A stretch of 64,000 bases of DNA from Actibacterium pelagium. Its GTDB lineage: Bacteria; Pseudomonadota; Alphaproteobacteria; Rhodobacterales; Rhodobacteraceae. Shown one piece after another: positions 56,816 through 64,000 of this stretch (its first letter is position 1; each line of letters opens with the position of its first letter). The DNA lies in the NCBI RefSeq assembly GCF_002285415.1, contig NZ_NSBU01000007.1:870501-934500 (forward strand). Reading direction: 5' to 3'. A model generated the notes under the pieces. It searched no databases and was not told the origin of the DNA. It saw nothing but the letters and a program-made list of their open reading frames with translations. A program made the translations under genes and the position numbers.

Positions 56816-59467
56816 TTAGCCTTCGATCACGGCCTTGGCCGCAGCAATCGCACCGTCAGCGTTCGAGGCATCCTTGGCCCCACCCTGCGCCATGTCAGGA
56901 CGGCCACCGCCACCTTTGCCACCAAGCTCGACCACGGCCGCACGGACCAAATCGACGGCAGACAGCTTCCCTTTCAGGTCATCTGTCACGCCGGCCGCAA
57001 CGGCGACCTTGTCGCCATCGGCAATCAGCAGCACCGCACCAGAGCCCATGCGTGTTTTATGCTCGTCGATCAGCGCCGGCAGGTCTTTGCCCGAAACGCC
57101 GCTTAGAACCTGCGCCATGAAGGCCACGCCATTCACTTGCTCGGCCTCGGGTCCGGACGCGCCACCGCCGCCCATTGCCAGTTCGCGACGCAGTTGAGCC
57201 ACTTCGTTCTGAAGGGCCTTGCGCTCATCCGACAGGGCTTTGACACGCGATACGATCTCGGCCGGTTGCGCCTTCAGCATCTGGCCAACTTCGTTCAGGG
57301 CCTGCTGTTGCGACACCAGATGATCCAACGCGGCGCCGCCTGTCAGCGCCTCGATCCGGCGGACGCCAGAAGACGACGCGCTGTCGCCCAGAACGACGCA
57401 CAGCCCGATGTCACCCGTGCGCTTCACATGCGTGCCGCCACACAGTTCGATAGACCATGTTGTGCCCTCATGGCCCTTGCCTGTCTGGGCTTCCCCCATC
57501 GAAACCACGCGGACCTCATCCCCGTATTTCTCGCCGAACAGGGCCTGCGCCCCGATACCGCGCGCATCATCAGGCGTCATGATCCGGGTCTCAACCGCAG
57601 AGTTCTGGCGGATGAATTCATTCACCCGGCCTTCGACCTCGGCCAGTTCTCCGCCTGTCATGCCCTTGGAATGGCTGAAGTCAAACCGCAAACGATCCTC
57701 TGCGTTCAACGACCCCTTCTGCGCCACGTGATCGCCAAGCGTTTCGCGAAGGGCTTCGTGCAGCAGGTGCGTGGCAGAGTGGTTCGCGCGGATCGCGGAA
57801 CGACGGTCGTGGTCGACACGCAGTTCCAGTGGGTCACCAACAGACAGGGTGCCTTCGGTCGCGGTGATCTGATGCGCGAACAGTTTACCCGCCATCTTCA
57901 GCGTATTGGTCACGGACCCAGATACACCCGGCTTCAGATAAGATCCGGTGTCGCCAACCTGGCCACCCGATTCCGCATAGAACGGGGTTTGGTTCACGAC
58001 CATCCAACCGCTGTTGCCTTCGGTGATTTCCTTAACTTCCGCGCCATCAGCGACCAAAGCCAGGACCTGCCCCTCGGCCACTTCGGTTTCGTAGCCAAGG
58101 AAGTCGGTTGCTTCCAACTTGTCCGCCAGATCGAACCAGATCGTCGCGTCTTTGGATTCGCCAGAGCCGGACCAGCTTGCGCGTGCCTTGGCTTTTTGCT
58201 CTTCCATCGCGGTGTCGAACCCATCGGTGTCTACCGCGCGACCCTTTTCGCGCAGAGCATCCTGCGTCAGATCAAGCGGGAAGCCGTAAGTGTCGTACAG
58301 TTTGAACGCTGCCTCACCCGGCAGGTTCGCCCCTTCCGGCAGTTTATCCAGTTCGTCATCCAGTAGTTTCAAACCGCGATCGAGCGTCTGGATAAAGCGG
58401 GTCTCTTCCAGCTTCAGAGTTTCCTCGATCAGCGCCTGCGCCTGCCCCAGTTCCGGATAGGCCGCGCCCATCTTGCCGACCAGAGACGACACCAGCTTGT
58501 GCATCACCGGGTCCTTGGCCCCCAATAGGTGCGCGTGGCGCATCGCACGACGCATGATGCGGCGCAGCACATAACCACGACCGTCATTCGACGGCATCAC
58601 GCCATCGGCGATCAAGAAAGACGTCGACCGCAGGTGGTCCGCAATCACACGGTGATGAACGTTCTGATCCCCATACGGGTCGGTCGAGGTCGCATGGGCC
58701 GAGGCCTCGATCAGCGCCTTGAACAGGTCAGTGTCATAGTTGTCATGGCTACCCTGCAACAGCGCGCCGATCCGCTCTAGCCCCATGCCGGTGTCGATCG
58801 ACTGCATGTCCAGTTCGACCATCGAGCCATCTTCAAACTGCTCGTTCTGCATGAAAACGACGTTCCAGATTTCGATGAAACGGTCACCGTCTTCTTCGGG
58901 CGAACCCGGAGGGCCACCCCAGATGTGGTCGCCATGGTCAAAGAAGATCTCGGTGCACGGACCGCACGGGCCGGTCGGGCCCATTTGCCAGAAGTTATCC
59001 GAGGTCGCGATGCGGATGATCCGATCTTCCGGCACGCCGACCTTCTTCCAAATCTCAAAGGCCTCATCATCGGTATGATAGACGGTTGTCAGCAGACGCG
59101 ATTTGTCGATCCCATATTCCTTGGTGATCAACTCCCAAGCGAAAGGGATCGCATCGTGCTTGAAGTAATCGCCAAAGCTGAAGTTCCCCAGCATCTCAAA
59201 GAACGTGTGGTGGCGGGCTGTATAACCAACGTTATCCAGGTCGTTGTGTTTACCCCCTGCGCGCACACATTTCTGGGCAGTCGTCGCGCGTACATAGTCA
59301 CGCTTTTCCACCCCGGTAAAGCAGTTCTTGAACTGCACCATCCCAGAGTTGGTGAACATCAAAGTCGGGTCATTTCGCGGCACCAGCGGAGAGCTAGGCA
59401 CAACCGTATGTCCCTTGCTTTCAAAATAGTTCAGGAAGGTAGAGCGGATATCGTTCAGACTGGCCAT
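56816..59467 (-). CDS. alaS: alanyl-tRNA synthetase
   Basis: AlaRS charges tRNA(Ala). The 883-residue protein has the class II catalytic domain ([38 protein letters not shown]), the editing domain with zinc motif [11 protein letters not shown] and CGGTHV, and the C-terminal oligomerisation/C-Ala region ([12 protein letters not shown]). ATG at 59467 is the conserved start [11 protein letters not shown]; the frame to 59560 is not supported. It is encoded after recA on the same strand with a terminator between. Confidence 0.97.
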   Translation of the reverse strand: MASLNDIRSTFLNYFESKGHTVVPSSPLVPRNDPTLMFTNSGMVQFKNCFTGVEKRDYVRATTAQKCVRAGGKHNDLDNVGYTARHHTFFEMLGNFSFGDYFKHDAIPFAWELITKEYGIDKSRLLTTVYHTDDEAFEIWKKVGVPEDRIIRIATSDNFWQMGPTGPCGPCTEIFFDHGDHIWGGPPGSPEEDGDRFIEIWNVVFMQNEQFEDGSMVELDMQSIDTGMGLERIGALLQGSHDNYDTDLFKALIEASAHATSTDPYGDQNVHHRVIADHLRSTSFLIADGVMPSNDGRGYVLRRIMRRAMRHAHLLGAKDPVMHKLVSSLVGKMGAAYPELGQAQALIEETLKLEETRFIQTLDRGLKLLDDELDKLPEGANLPGEAAFKLYDTYGFPLDLTQDALREKGRAVDTDGFDTAMEEQKAKARASWSGSGESKDATIWFDLADKLEATDFLGYETEVAEGQVLALVADGAEVKEITEGNSGWMVVNQTPFYAESGGQVGDTGSYLKPGVSGSVTNTLKMAGKLFAHQITATEGTLSVGDPLELRVDHDRRSAIRANHSATHLLHEALRETLGDHVAQKGSLNAEDRLRFDFSHSKGMTGGELAEVEGRVNEFIRQNSAVETRIMTPDDARGIGAQALFGEKYGDEVRVVSMGEAQTGKGHEGTTWSIELCGGTHVKRTGDIGLCVVLGDSASSSGVRRIEALTGGAALDHLVSQQQALNEVGQMLKAQPAEIVSRVKALSDERKALQNEVAQLRRELAMGGGGASGPEAEQVNGVAFMAQVLSGVSGKDLPALIDEHKTRMGSGAVLLIADGDKVAVAAGVTDDLKGKLSAVDLVRAAVVELGGKGGGGRPDMAQGGAKDASNADGAIAAAKAVIEG

Positions 59468-59565
59468 TTTCGCGTCTTTCAGCACGGATTTCGGGTGTTT
59501 CAACCCGTGTAGCTTTCTGACGCGGGACTGTCCACTGGCGATGGCCTTCCCGCTTGGCAAGAAAC

Positions 59566-59595
59566 AAAAAACCGGGACACTTGGCCCCGGTTTTT
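59566..59595 (-). terminator. rho-independent terminator after recA
   Basis: On the minus strand CCGGG/CCCGG arms flanked by AAAAA/TTTTT form a stem with a 9-nt loop, ending in a T run (A-tract at 59566-59571). It lies 23 bp after the recA stop. Confidence 0.75.
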
Positions 59596-59617
59596 CTTAA
59601 TACTGGTGATCCAAGGA

Positions 59618-60682
59618 TCAGTCTTCCAGAATGTCCTCTCCCATGGGGGCATCAAAATCCAATCCGTGGGCCGCGCGGATCTTATCTTCGATCTCATAGG
59701 CCAAATCTGGATTTTCTTTCAGGAAGGTTTTGGCGTTCTCACGCCCCTGCCCGATCCGCTCATCCCCGTAAGAGTACCAAGCGCCCGATTTATCGACGAT
59801 GCCGGCCTTAACGCCCAAATCCAAAAGCTCACCGCGCTTGGAAATGCCTTCGCCATACATGATGTCGAATTCAACCTGTTTGAACGGCGGAGCCACCTTG
59901 TTCTTCACAACCTTCACACGGGTCTGGTTACCGACAACCTCATCACGGTCCTTGATGGCGCCAATACGGCGGATATCCAGACGTACCGAGGAATAAAACT
60001 TCAGTGCGTTACCACCGGTCGTGGTCTCTGGTGAACCAAACATAACGCCGATCTTCATCCGAATCTGGTTGATGAAGATCACCATGCAGTTCGACCGTGC
60101 AATCGAGCCGGTCAGCTTGCGCATCGCCTGGCTCATCAGGCGGGCCTGAACGCCAACGTTGCTGTCGCCCATGTCGCCTTCAAGTTCCGACTTCGGGGTC
60201 AGGGCCGCGACCGAGTCGACCACAACCATGCTAACCGCCCCGGAACGAACCAGCGTATCGGTAATCTCCAGCGCCTGCTCACCGGTATCGGGCTGCGAAA
60301 TCAGCAGCTCGTCCAGATCCACGCCAAGTTTCCGCGCGTATTGCGGGTCAAGGGCATGTTCCGCGTCAACAAAGGCACAGACGCCGCCTTTTTTCTGTTC
60401 TTCCGCCACGCAGTGCAGCGTCAAAGTCGTCTTACCAGAGCTCTCAGGGCCGTAAATCTCGATGATCCGGCCTTTCGGCAAACCGCCGATCCCAAGGGCG
60501 ATATCCAAGCCAAGCGACCCGGTCGAGGTCGCCTCGATCTCGGCCACAGGGTTATCGGCGCCCAGCTTCATAATAGAGCCCTTGCCGAACTGCCGTTCGA
60601 TCTGCGCAAGCGCCGAATCCAGCGCCTTTTGTTTCTCGGAATCTTTTTTGTCTGCCATATCCAGAAGGTTCGCCATTGCCAT
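59618..60682 (-). CDS. recA: recombinase RecA
   Basis: RecA forms filaments on single-stranded DNA for strand exchange and induces LexA self-cleavage. The 354-residue protein has Walker A in [12 protein letters not shown], the MAW motif region [16 protein letters not shown], Walker B in [11 protein letters not shown] and loop L2 in [23 protein letters not shown] at 60682 is used because AAGGAT lies eight bases upstream; alternative ATGs at 60676 and 60658 are close. A perfect alphaproteobacterial SOS box lies 51-65 bp upstream. Confidence 0.97.
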   Translation of the reverse strand: MAMANLLDMADKKDSEKQKALDSALAQIERQFGKGSIMKLGADNPVAEIEATSTGSLGLDIALGIGGLPKGRIIEIYGPESSGKTTLTLHCVAEEQKKGGVCAFVDAEHALDPQYARKLGVDLDELLISQPDTGEQALEITDTLVRSGAVSMVVVDSVAALTPKSELEGDMGDSNVGVQARLMSQAMRKLTGSIARSNCMVIFINQIRMKIGVMFGSPETTTGGNALKFYSSVRLDIRRIGAIKDRDEVVGNQTRVKVVKNKVAPPFKQVEFDIMYGEGISKRGELLDLGVKAGIVDKSGAWYSYGDERIGQGRENAKTFLKENPDLAYEIEDKIRAAHGLDFDAPMGEDILED

Positions 60683-60732
60683 CGTTTCGATCCTTATTTC
60701 ACACCCGCCCAAAGGCGGCAATGCTTGCCTGT

Positions 60733-60747
60733 GTTCACCTCTTGTTC
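60733..60747 (-). promoter_or_regulatory. LexA/SOS box upstream of recA
   Basis: GTTC at 60733-60736 and 60744-60747 are separated by exactly seven bases, the alphaproteobacterial LexA operator. It lies 51-65 bp before the recA ATG, as expected for SOS control. Confidence 0.85.
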
Positions 60748-60873
60748 ACAAATCTATGCGGACAAAAAGAGAACAAATCAAGGAAATTCTATAAAATTCA
60801 TTTCAAACCAGTTCGGTTAAAGATTAGTTTAGACGCTATAAACAACCTAAGAGTATCAAGGGCAGTTCACGGC

Positions 60874-61470
60874 ATGATGGTTTTTTGGAGGGCAGGAATC
60901 GCCTTTTTGGCCGTTCCGAAAACAGGGACGCATGCCTATCAGGCCGCCCTCGCGGATTCGGCGGATATCATTTTGCGTGGACCTCCGGGCGCGAAACACA
61001 TGAATGCCCGTAAATTCAATCGTCACATGCGCCCGATTTTGGGTAAGGAAGACGCCAAGAAACTGAAAACCATTGCGGTCATCCGTGACCCTATCGATTG
61101 GCTGGGAAGCTGGTACAGATATCGCAGTCGCCCACAGCTTGATGGCCTCCCGAATTCTACCGCGAATGTCTCTTTCGATACCTTTGTCCAAGACTACCTA
61201 AGCGATGATCCTCCAGCCTATGCCAGGCTGGGCTCGCAGCTTCGGTTTGTTGGAGACTCAGAGGGCAATGTGATCGTGGACCGCCTGTTCGACTATGCAC
61301 GTCTAAGTCAGCTAGACAGATTTCTGGAGAAGAAACTGGAGCGGAAGATAATCGCGCCAAGGCTCAACGAATCCCCACAAGGCGACCTGCAGATTAGCGC
61401 AAAAGTCGAAGCAAAACTTCGAGAGGAAAGATCAAAGGAATTTGAACTTTATCAAAGCGTTGCAGGGTAA
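60874..61470 (+). CDS. sulfotransferase-family-like protein
   Basis: The 198-residue protein has a 5'-PSB-type loop in FLAVPKTGTHAYQAAL and a 3'-PB-type motif in VIRDPIDWLGSWYRYR, as in PAPS-dependent carbohydrate or tyrosylprotein sulfotransferases. Acceptor unknown. The ATG at 60874 or 60877 is chosen because the PAPS loop follows within 20 residues; an ORF extension upstream into recA control region is unlikely. Its upstream region is AT-rich compared with neighbours. It is wedged between recA and cckA, converging with cckA (three bases between coding ends). Confidence 0.65.
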   Translation: MMVFWRAGIAFLAVPKTGTHAYQAALADSADIILRGPPGAKHMNARKFNRHMRPILGKEDAKKLKTIAVIRDPIDWLGSWYRYRSRPQLDGLPNSTANVSFDTFVQDYLSDDPPAYARLGSQLRFVGDSEGNVIVDRLFDYARLSQLDRFLEKKLERKIIAPRLNESPQGDLQISAKVEAKLREERSKEFELYQSVAG

Positions 61471-61473
61471 ACC

Positions 61474-63897
61474 TCAATCTGCCTTTGAGATTTCAACCTG
61501 CTGCTTCACCGTTTTCGTAAAATCCGCCAATGAGAATGGCTTTTGTATGAAAACAGAGTTTGGCAGGTCACCTTTATTTTCTGTAAACGCCTCTTCGGTA
61601 TAGCCCGACATAAAGACCACTCGGGTATCGGGGTAAGTCTCTCGCGCTTTACGCACCCATGTGGGCCCGTCATCGCCCGGCATAACCACATCCGTTACAA
61701 ACAGATCAATCGGGACTGTCGTAACCGCCAACACGTCCAATGCCTGTTCAGCACTTTCTGCTTCCAGAACAGTAAACCCACGCATGGACAGGGCACGCGC
61801 CGCAAAGGCCCGGACAGAGGCCTCGTCCTCAACCAAAAGGACAATCCCAGCCCCCTGACCGCCTGCTTCGGTGCTCGATAGAATTTGGCGACGCTCTTCT
61901 GGCGCAGCTTTGGCATTTAAACGGGTTTCTTCGACCCTCTGGAAACTTTCCGTCAGGCCGATATCGATCTCGTCAGCTCGGTTCGCAACCTGCTGTGGAA
62001 GGCTATTGGGCCGACAATCAGCGCTTCCTCTTCGCACGGGGAAGTAAAGATAGAAACGTGTGCCTTCGCCAGTATTGCTGTCCACAAATATGAAGCCACC
62101 GCTTTGCTTAACAATCCCGTAGGCCATGGACAGCCCCAACCCAGTGCCTTTTCCTTGCGGCTTCGTAGTGAAGAACGGATCAAATATCTTGTCGATTTGC
62201 TCGGCAGGGATACCCTCGCCCTGATCTTCGACCGAAATAACGACATAGTCGCCAGCGGGGACCTTGGCGCGGTTACGGTGCAAGTCACGAACAAGTTTGC
62301 GCACCGAAGTCGAGATTTGAATCTCTCCTCCGTTCGGCATCGCATCCCTTGCATTGACAACAAGGTTCATAATCACCTGTTCGAATTGTCGGCGATCAAC
62401 CCAGATCGACGCATCCGCGCTGTCGTGGTGAACTGTCAACTTTACGGTTGCCCCGACCAAGCGATCCAGAAGATGGCCCAAATCCTGCAAAGCATCTCGG
62501 AGCCCAACCTTCTGAGGCCGCAAGTTCTGCTTTCGGGAAAAGGCCAAAAGTTGTTCGACCAAGGCAGCGGCCCGGTTGGCGTTTTGATGAATTTGCATCA
62601 AATCGCCGTAGTCAGGATGCCCTTCGTCACGGCGAAGCAGAAGCAGATCACAATGGCCCGAAATCGCCGTAAGCAGGTTGTTGAAATCATGCGCCACTCC
62701 ACCGGCCAATTCGCCAATCGCTTGCATTTTTTGGCTTTGGTTGAATTGCGCTTCAAGCTGCTTCATTTCAGTCGCATCGTGCAGCACTGCAATCGCAGAC
62801 TGGTCTTCCGGGAACAGCGAGCGTCTTAGCGAGACCTGAACAAAGACCTCGCGATCCTCGCGACGCACCCGCAAAACTTCGGAGCTGGCGCCATGATCCG
62901 TCTCGATCACCTCGTTCACCCATTCCTTGACGGGACGGCCTAACCCCTCGACGTGATCTTGGAAAAAATGTTCACCCGGCGTCAGGCCCAGCAAATCCCT
63001 GCCGACCTGGTTCACCACATCAATTCGCCCCCCCAGTTCGATTTTAAGAATTGCCACAGGAAGACCATCGATCAACGAATCTGCCGTTTCCTTCATCGGC
63101 TCTGGGCGGTCGATCGGAGCCAGAAGATAATGCGCCCCACCTCGCTCGGCCGGACGTTTGATAACAGTTACAAATTTTCGAGCGTTCCTGATTTTCAGTT
63201 CCTGCAATCCAGGTTCCAGACCCCTATCAGCGATCTCGTCAACCCGAATTGGCTGGCCCCTAAGAAGGGTTCTGGCGGGCCTGTTAAGATACCGGATGAC
63301 GCCGTCGTCATCTGCCCTAAGCATCGGCAATTCCCAGATAGCGCCCAATTCCTGATCTGTCGGAAGCTTGTCAAACCGCCAAAGCAGGCAACTCCCATTC
63401 ATCCTTAAAGCGCGAACCATCATCCGCTCGGCAGAGGCAACGGCTGCTTCAACCTCTGCAATGCCTCTGGCAATTGCCGCATCCGTCATCTCGTTGAAGA
63501 CTTTATCGACATTGGCAAAATATAGGCCCAAGGAATGGCTAAGGTGGTCAACCTCAGCGATCTTGAATTGATCTCGGGCAGCTGGATTTGCATAGATCAC
63601 CTGCCCCGAGTAGCTGGCGACGATACAGGGCGAGGGGTCGAACGTTAGAAGTGCGTCCGAAATTCGGTCTACATCGACCCGAAAGCGGCGGAACTTGCAT
63701 CGCAAAGCCATAAGGGCAAGGCAACTGAATGCCGCGGCCACTAGGCCTATCGTATGGGAATCTAGGCCGCGATCGAAGTATTCGAACGCAGCAAAGGCTG
63801 CAGTCGCTGAGGCACTCAACAGCACACCCAATGACAGCACTGGTTCGCGAAAGATCGAGCCAGAGATCTCACGTAGTTTAGTTCTGGAAGGCCGCAT
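61474..63897 (-). CDS. cckA: cell cycle histidine kinase CckA
   Basis: CckA is the hybrid kinase/phosphatase that phosphorylates CtrA through ChpT. The 807-residue protein has two N-terminal membrane helices (LSLGVLLSASATAAFAAFEY and TIGLVAAAFSCLALMAL), PAS-type domains (residues about 80-380), the HisKA domain with His403 in GGVAHDFNNLLTAISGHCD, a HATPase domain with GEGIPAEQIDKIFDPF and GKGTGLGLSMAYG, and a C-terminal receiver with Asp736 in LFVTDVVMPGDDGP. ATG at 63897 with AGGA seven bases upstream is taken instead of the TTG one codon earlier. It shares the window with its regulon partners ctrA and sciP. Confidence 0.95.
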   Translation of the reverse strand: MRPSRTKLREISGSIFREPVLSLGVLLSASATAAFAAFEYFDRGLDSHTIGLVAAAFSCLALMALRCKFRRFRVDVDRISDALLTFDPSPCIVASYSGQVIYANPAARDQFKIAEVDHLSHSLGLYFANVDKVFNEMTDAAIARGIAEVEAAVASAERMMVRALRMNGSCLLWRFDKLPTDQELGAIWELPMLRADDDGVIRYLNRPARTLLRGQPIRVDEIADRGLEPGLQELKIRNARKFVTVIKRPAERGGAHYLLAPIDRPEPMKETADSLIDGLPVAILKIELGGRIDVVNQVGRDLLGLTPGEHFFQDHVEGLGRPVKEWVNEVIETDHGASSEVLRVRREDREVFVQVSLRRSLFPEDQSAIAVLHDATEMKQLEAQFNQSQKMQAIGELAGGVAHDFNNLLTAISGHCDLLLLRRDEGHPDYGDLMQIHQNANRAAALVEQLLAFSRKQNLRPQKVGLRDALQDLGHLLDRLVGATVKLTVHHDSADASIWVDRRQFEQVIMNLVVNARDAMPNGGEIQISTSVRKLVRDLHRNRAKVPAGDYVVISVEDQGEGIPAEQIDKIFDPFFTTKPQGKGTGLGLSMAYGIVKQSGGFIFVDSNTGEGTRFYLYFPVRRGSADCRPNSLPQQVANRADEIDIGLTESFQRVEETRLNAKAAPEERRQILSSTEAGGQGAGIVLLVEDEASVRAFAARALSMRGFTVLEAESAEQALDVLAVTTVPIDLFVTDVVMPGDDGPTWVRKARETYPDTRVVFMSGYTEEAFTENKGDLPNSVFIQKPFSLADFTKTVKQQVEISKAD

Positions 63898-63960
63898 CAA
63901 GGGATCCTGCTTGGAGGCTTCACCTTATCTGGCGACAAAGAGGTAAACAGAAGGTTAACG

Positions 63961-64000
63961 CTATCGACGTAGCAAGGCCGCATACAGTCCGTCACCAGCT
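63961..64000 (-). CDS. 3' end of a leftward gene cut by the window
   Basis: Reading the minus strand from the window edge gives AGDGLYAALLRR and a TAG stop at 63961-63963. The sequence resembles the C-termini of RsmB-type rRNA methyltransferases (a DGxxAAxLRR ending), but 12 residues are too few to be sure. The cckA start is 63 bp away, so the two could be one operon. Confidence 0.3.
   Translation of the reverse strand, partial: AGDGLYAALLRR

Overview
This window looks like chromosomal DNA of an alphaproteobacterium of the Rhodobacteraceae (Roseobacter group). The evidence is a CtrA/SciP/CckA cell-cycle set, the alphaproteobacterial form of LexA box (GTTC-N7-GTTC) before recA, the CdsA-Dxr-RseP-BamA-Skp-FabZ-LpxA-LpxI-LpxB envelope cluster, and several short proteins that I recall mainly from Rhodobacterales (DUF1153, DUF6356, DUF6456, DUF6477 types). 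Gene density is high, most genes are housekeeping, and I see no prophage, insertion sequence, CRISPR array, rRNA or tRNA gene.

Layout. 1-6 kb: the 3' part of gyrA, a putative outer membrane protein, trmFO and gluQ (tRNA modification), hisI, and an IscU-like scaffold lacking key ligands. 5.7-11.5 kb: a 40-codon membrane peptide gene with its own SOS-type box, recG and ligA (overlapping), then ctrA and sciP. 11.5-12.7 kb: mnmA. 12.7-24.5 kb: one long leftward envelope run, pyrH-frr-uppS-cdsA-dxr-rseP-bamA-skp-fabZ-lpxA-lpxI-lpxB. It couples UMP kinase and ribosome recycling to isoprenoid and undecaprenyl-phosphate synthesis, CDP-diacylglycerol, outer membrane protein assembly and lipid A. 24.5-33.6 kb: miaA, a lytic transglycosylase, ssb, aroB-aroK, a rightward run of a 44-aa membrane protein, a secreted protein and xerD, then a CorC-type protein and an unknown polytopic membrane protein.

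33.6-43.9 kb: a HerA-like ATPase, an intergenic block with two terminator-ended small RNA candidates, an IalB-family protein, a second lipid A block (lpxD-acp-fabF), a divergent L,D-transpeptidase / DUF882 pair, a VIT-type metal transporter, and two Rhodobacterales-type unknowns. 43.9-54.3 kb: guaA, a FadL-type porin, a P-loop protein, metA (predicted acetyl-CoA type), an alpha/beta hydrolase, ppk2, a TetR regulator, icd, a DUF6356 protein, an Lrp regulator and a membrane protein. 54.4-64 kb: typA, two small genes, alaS, recA, a sulfotransferase-like gene and cckA. The extreme right edge holds the last codons of another leftward gene.

Most interesting signals: (1) the short SOS-box-preceded membrane peptide between recG and its terminator; (2) two tandem structured RNA candidates at 35.25-35.5 kb; (3) a 20-bp palindrome, CCCTGA-N8-TCAGGG, found twice, before the ialB-like gene and before the VIT transporter; (4) an 11-bp inverted repeat built on CtrA half-sites between sciP and ctrA; (5) an IscU-like protein without the third cysteine and the aspartate; and (6) several conserved-looking but unassigned membrane and secreted proteins. 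Family assignments rest on reading motifs by eye; no database search was run.
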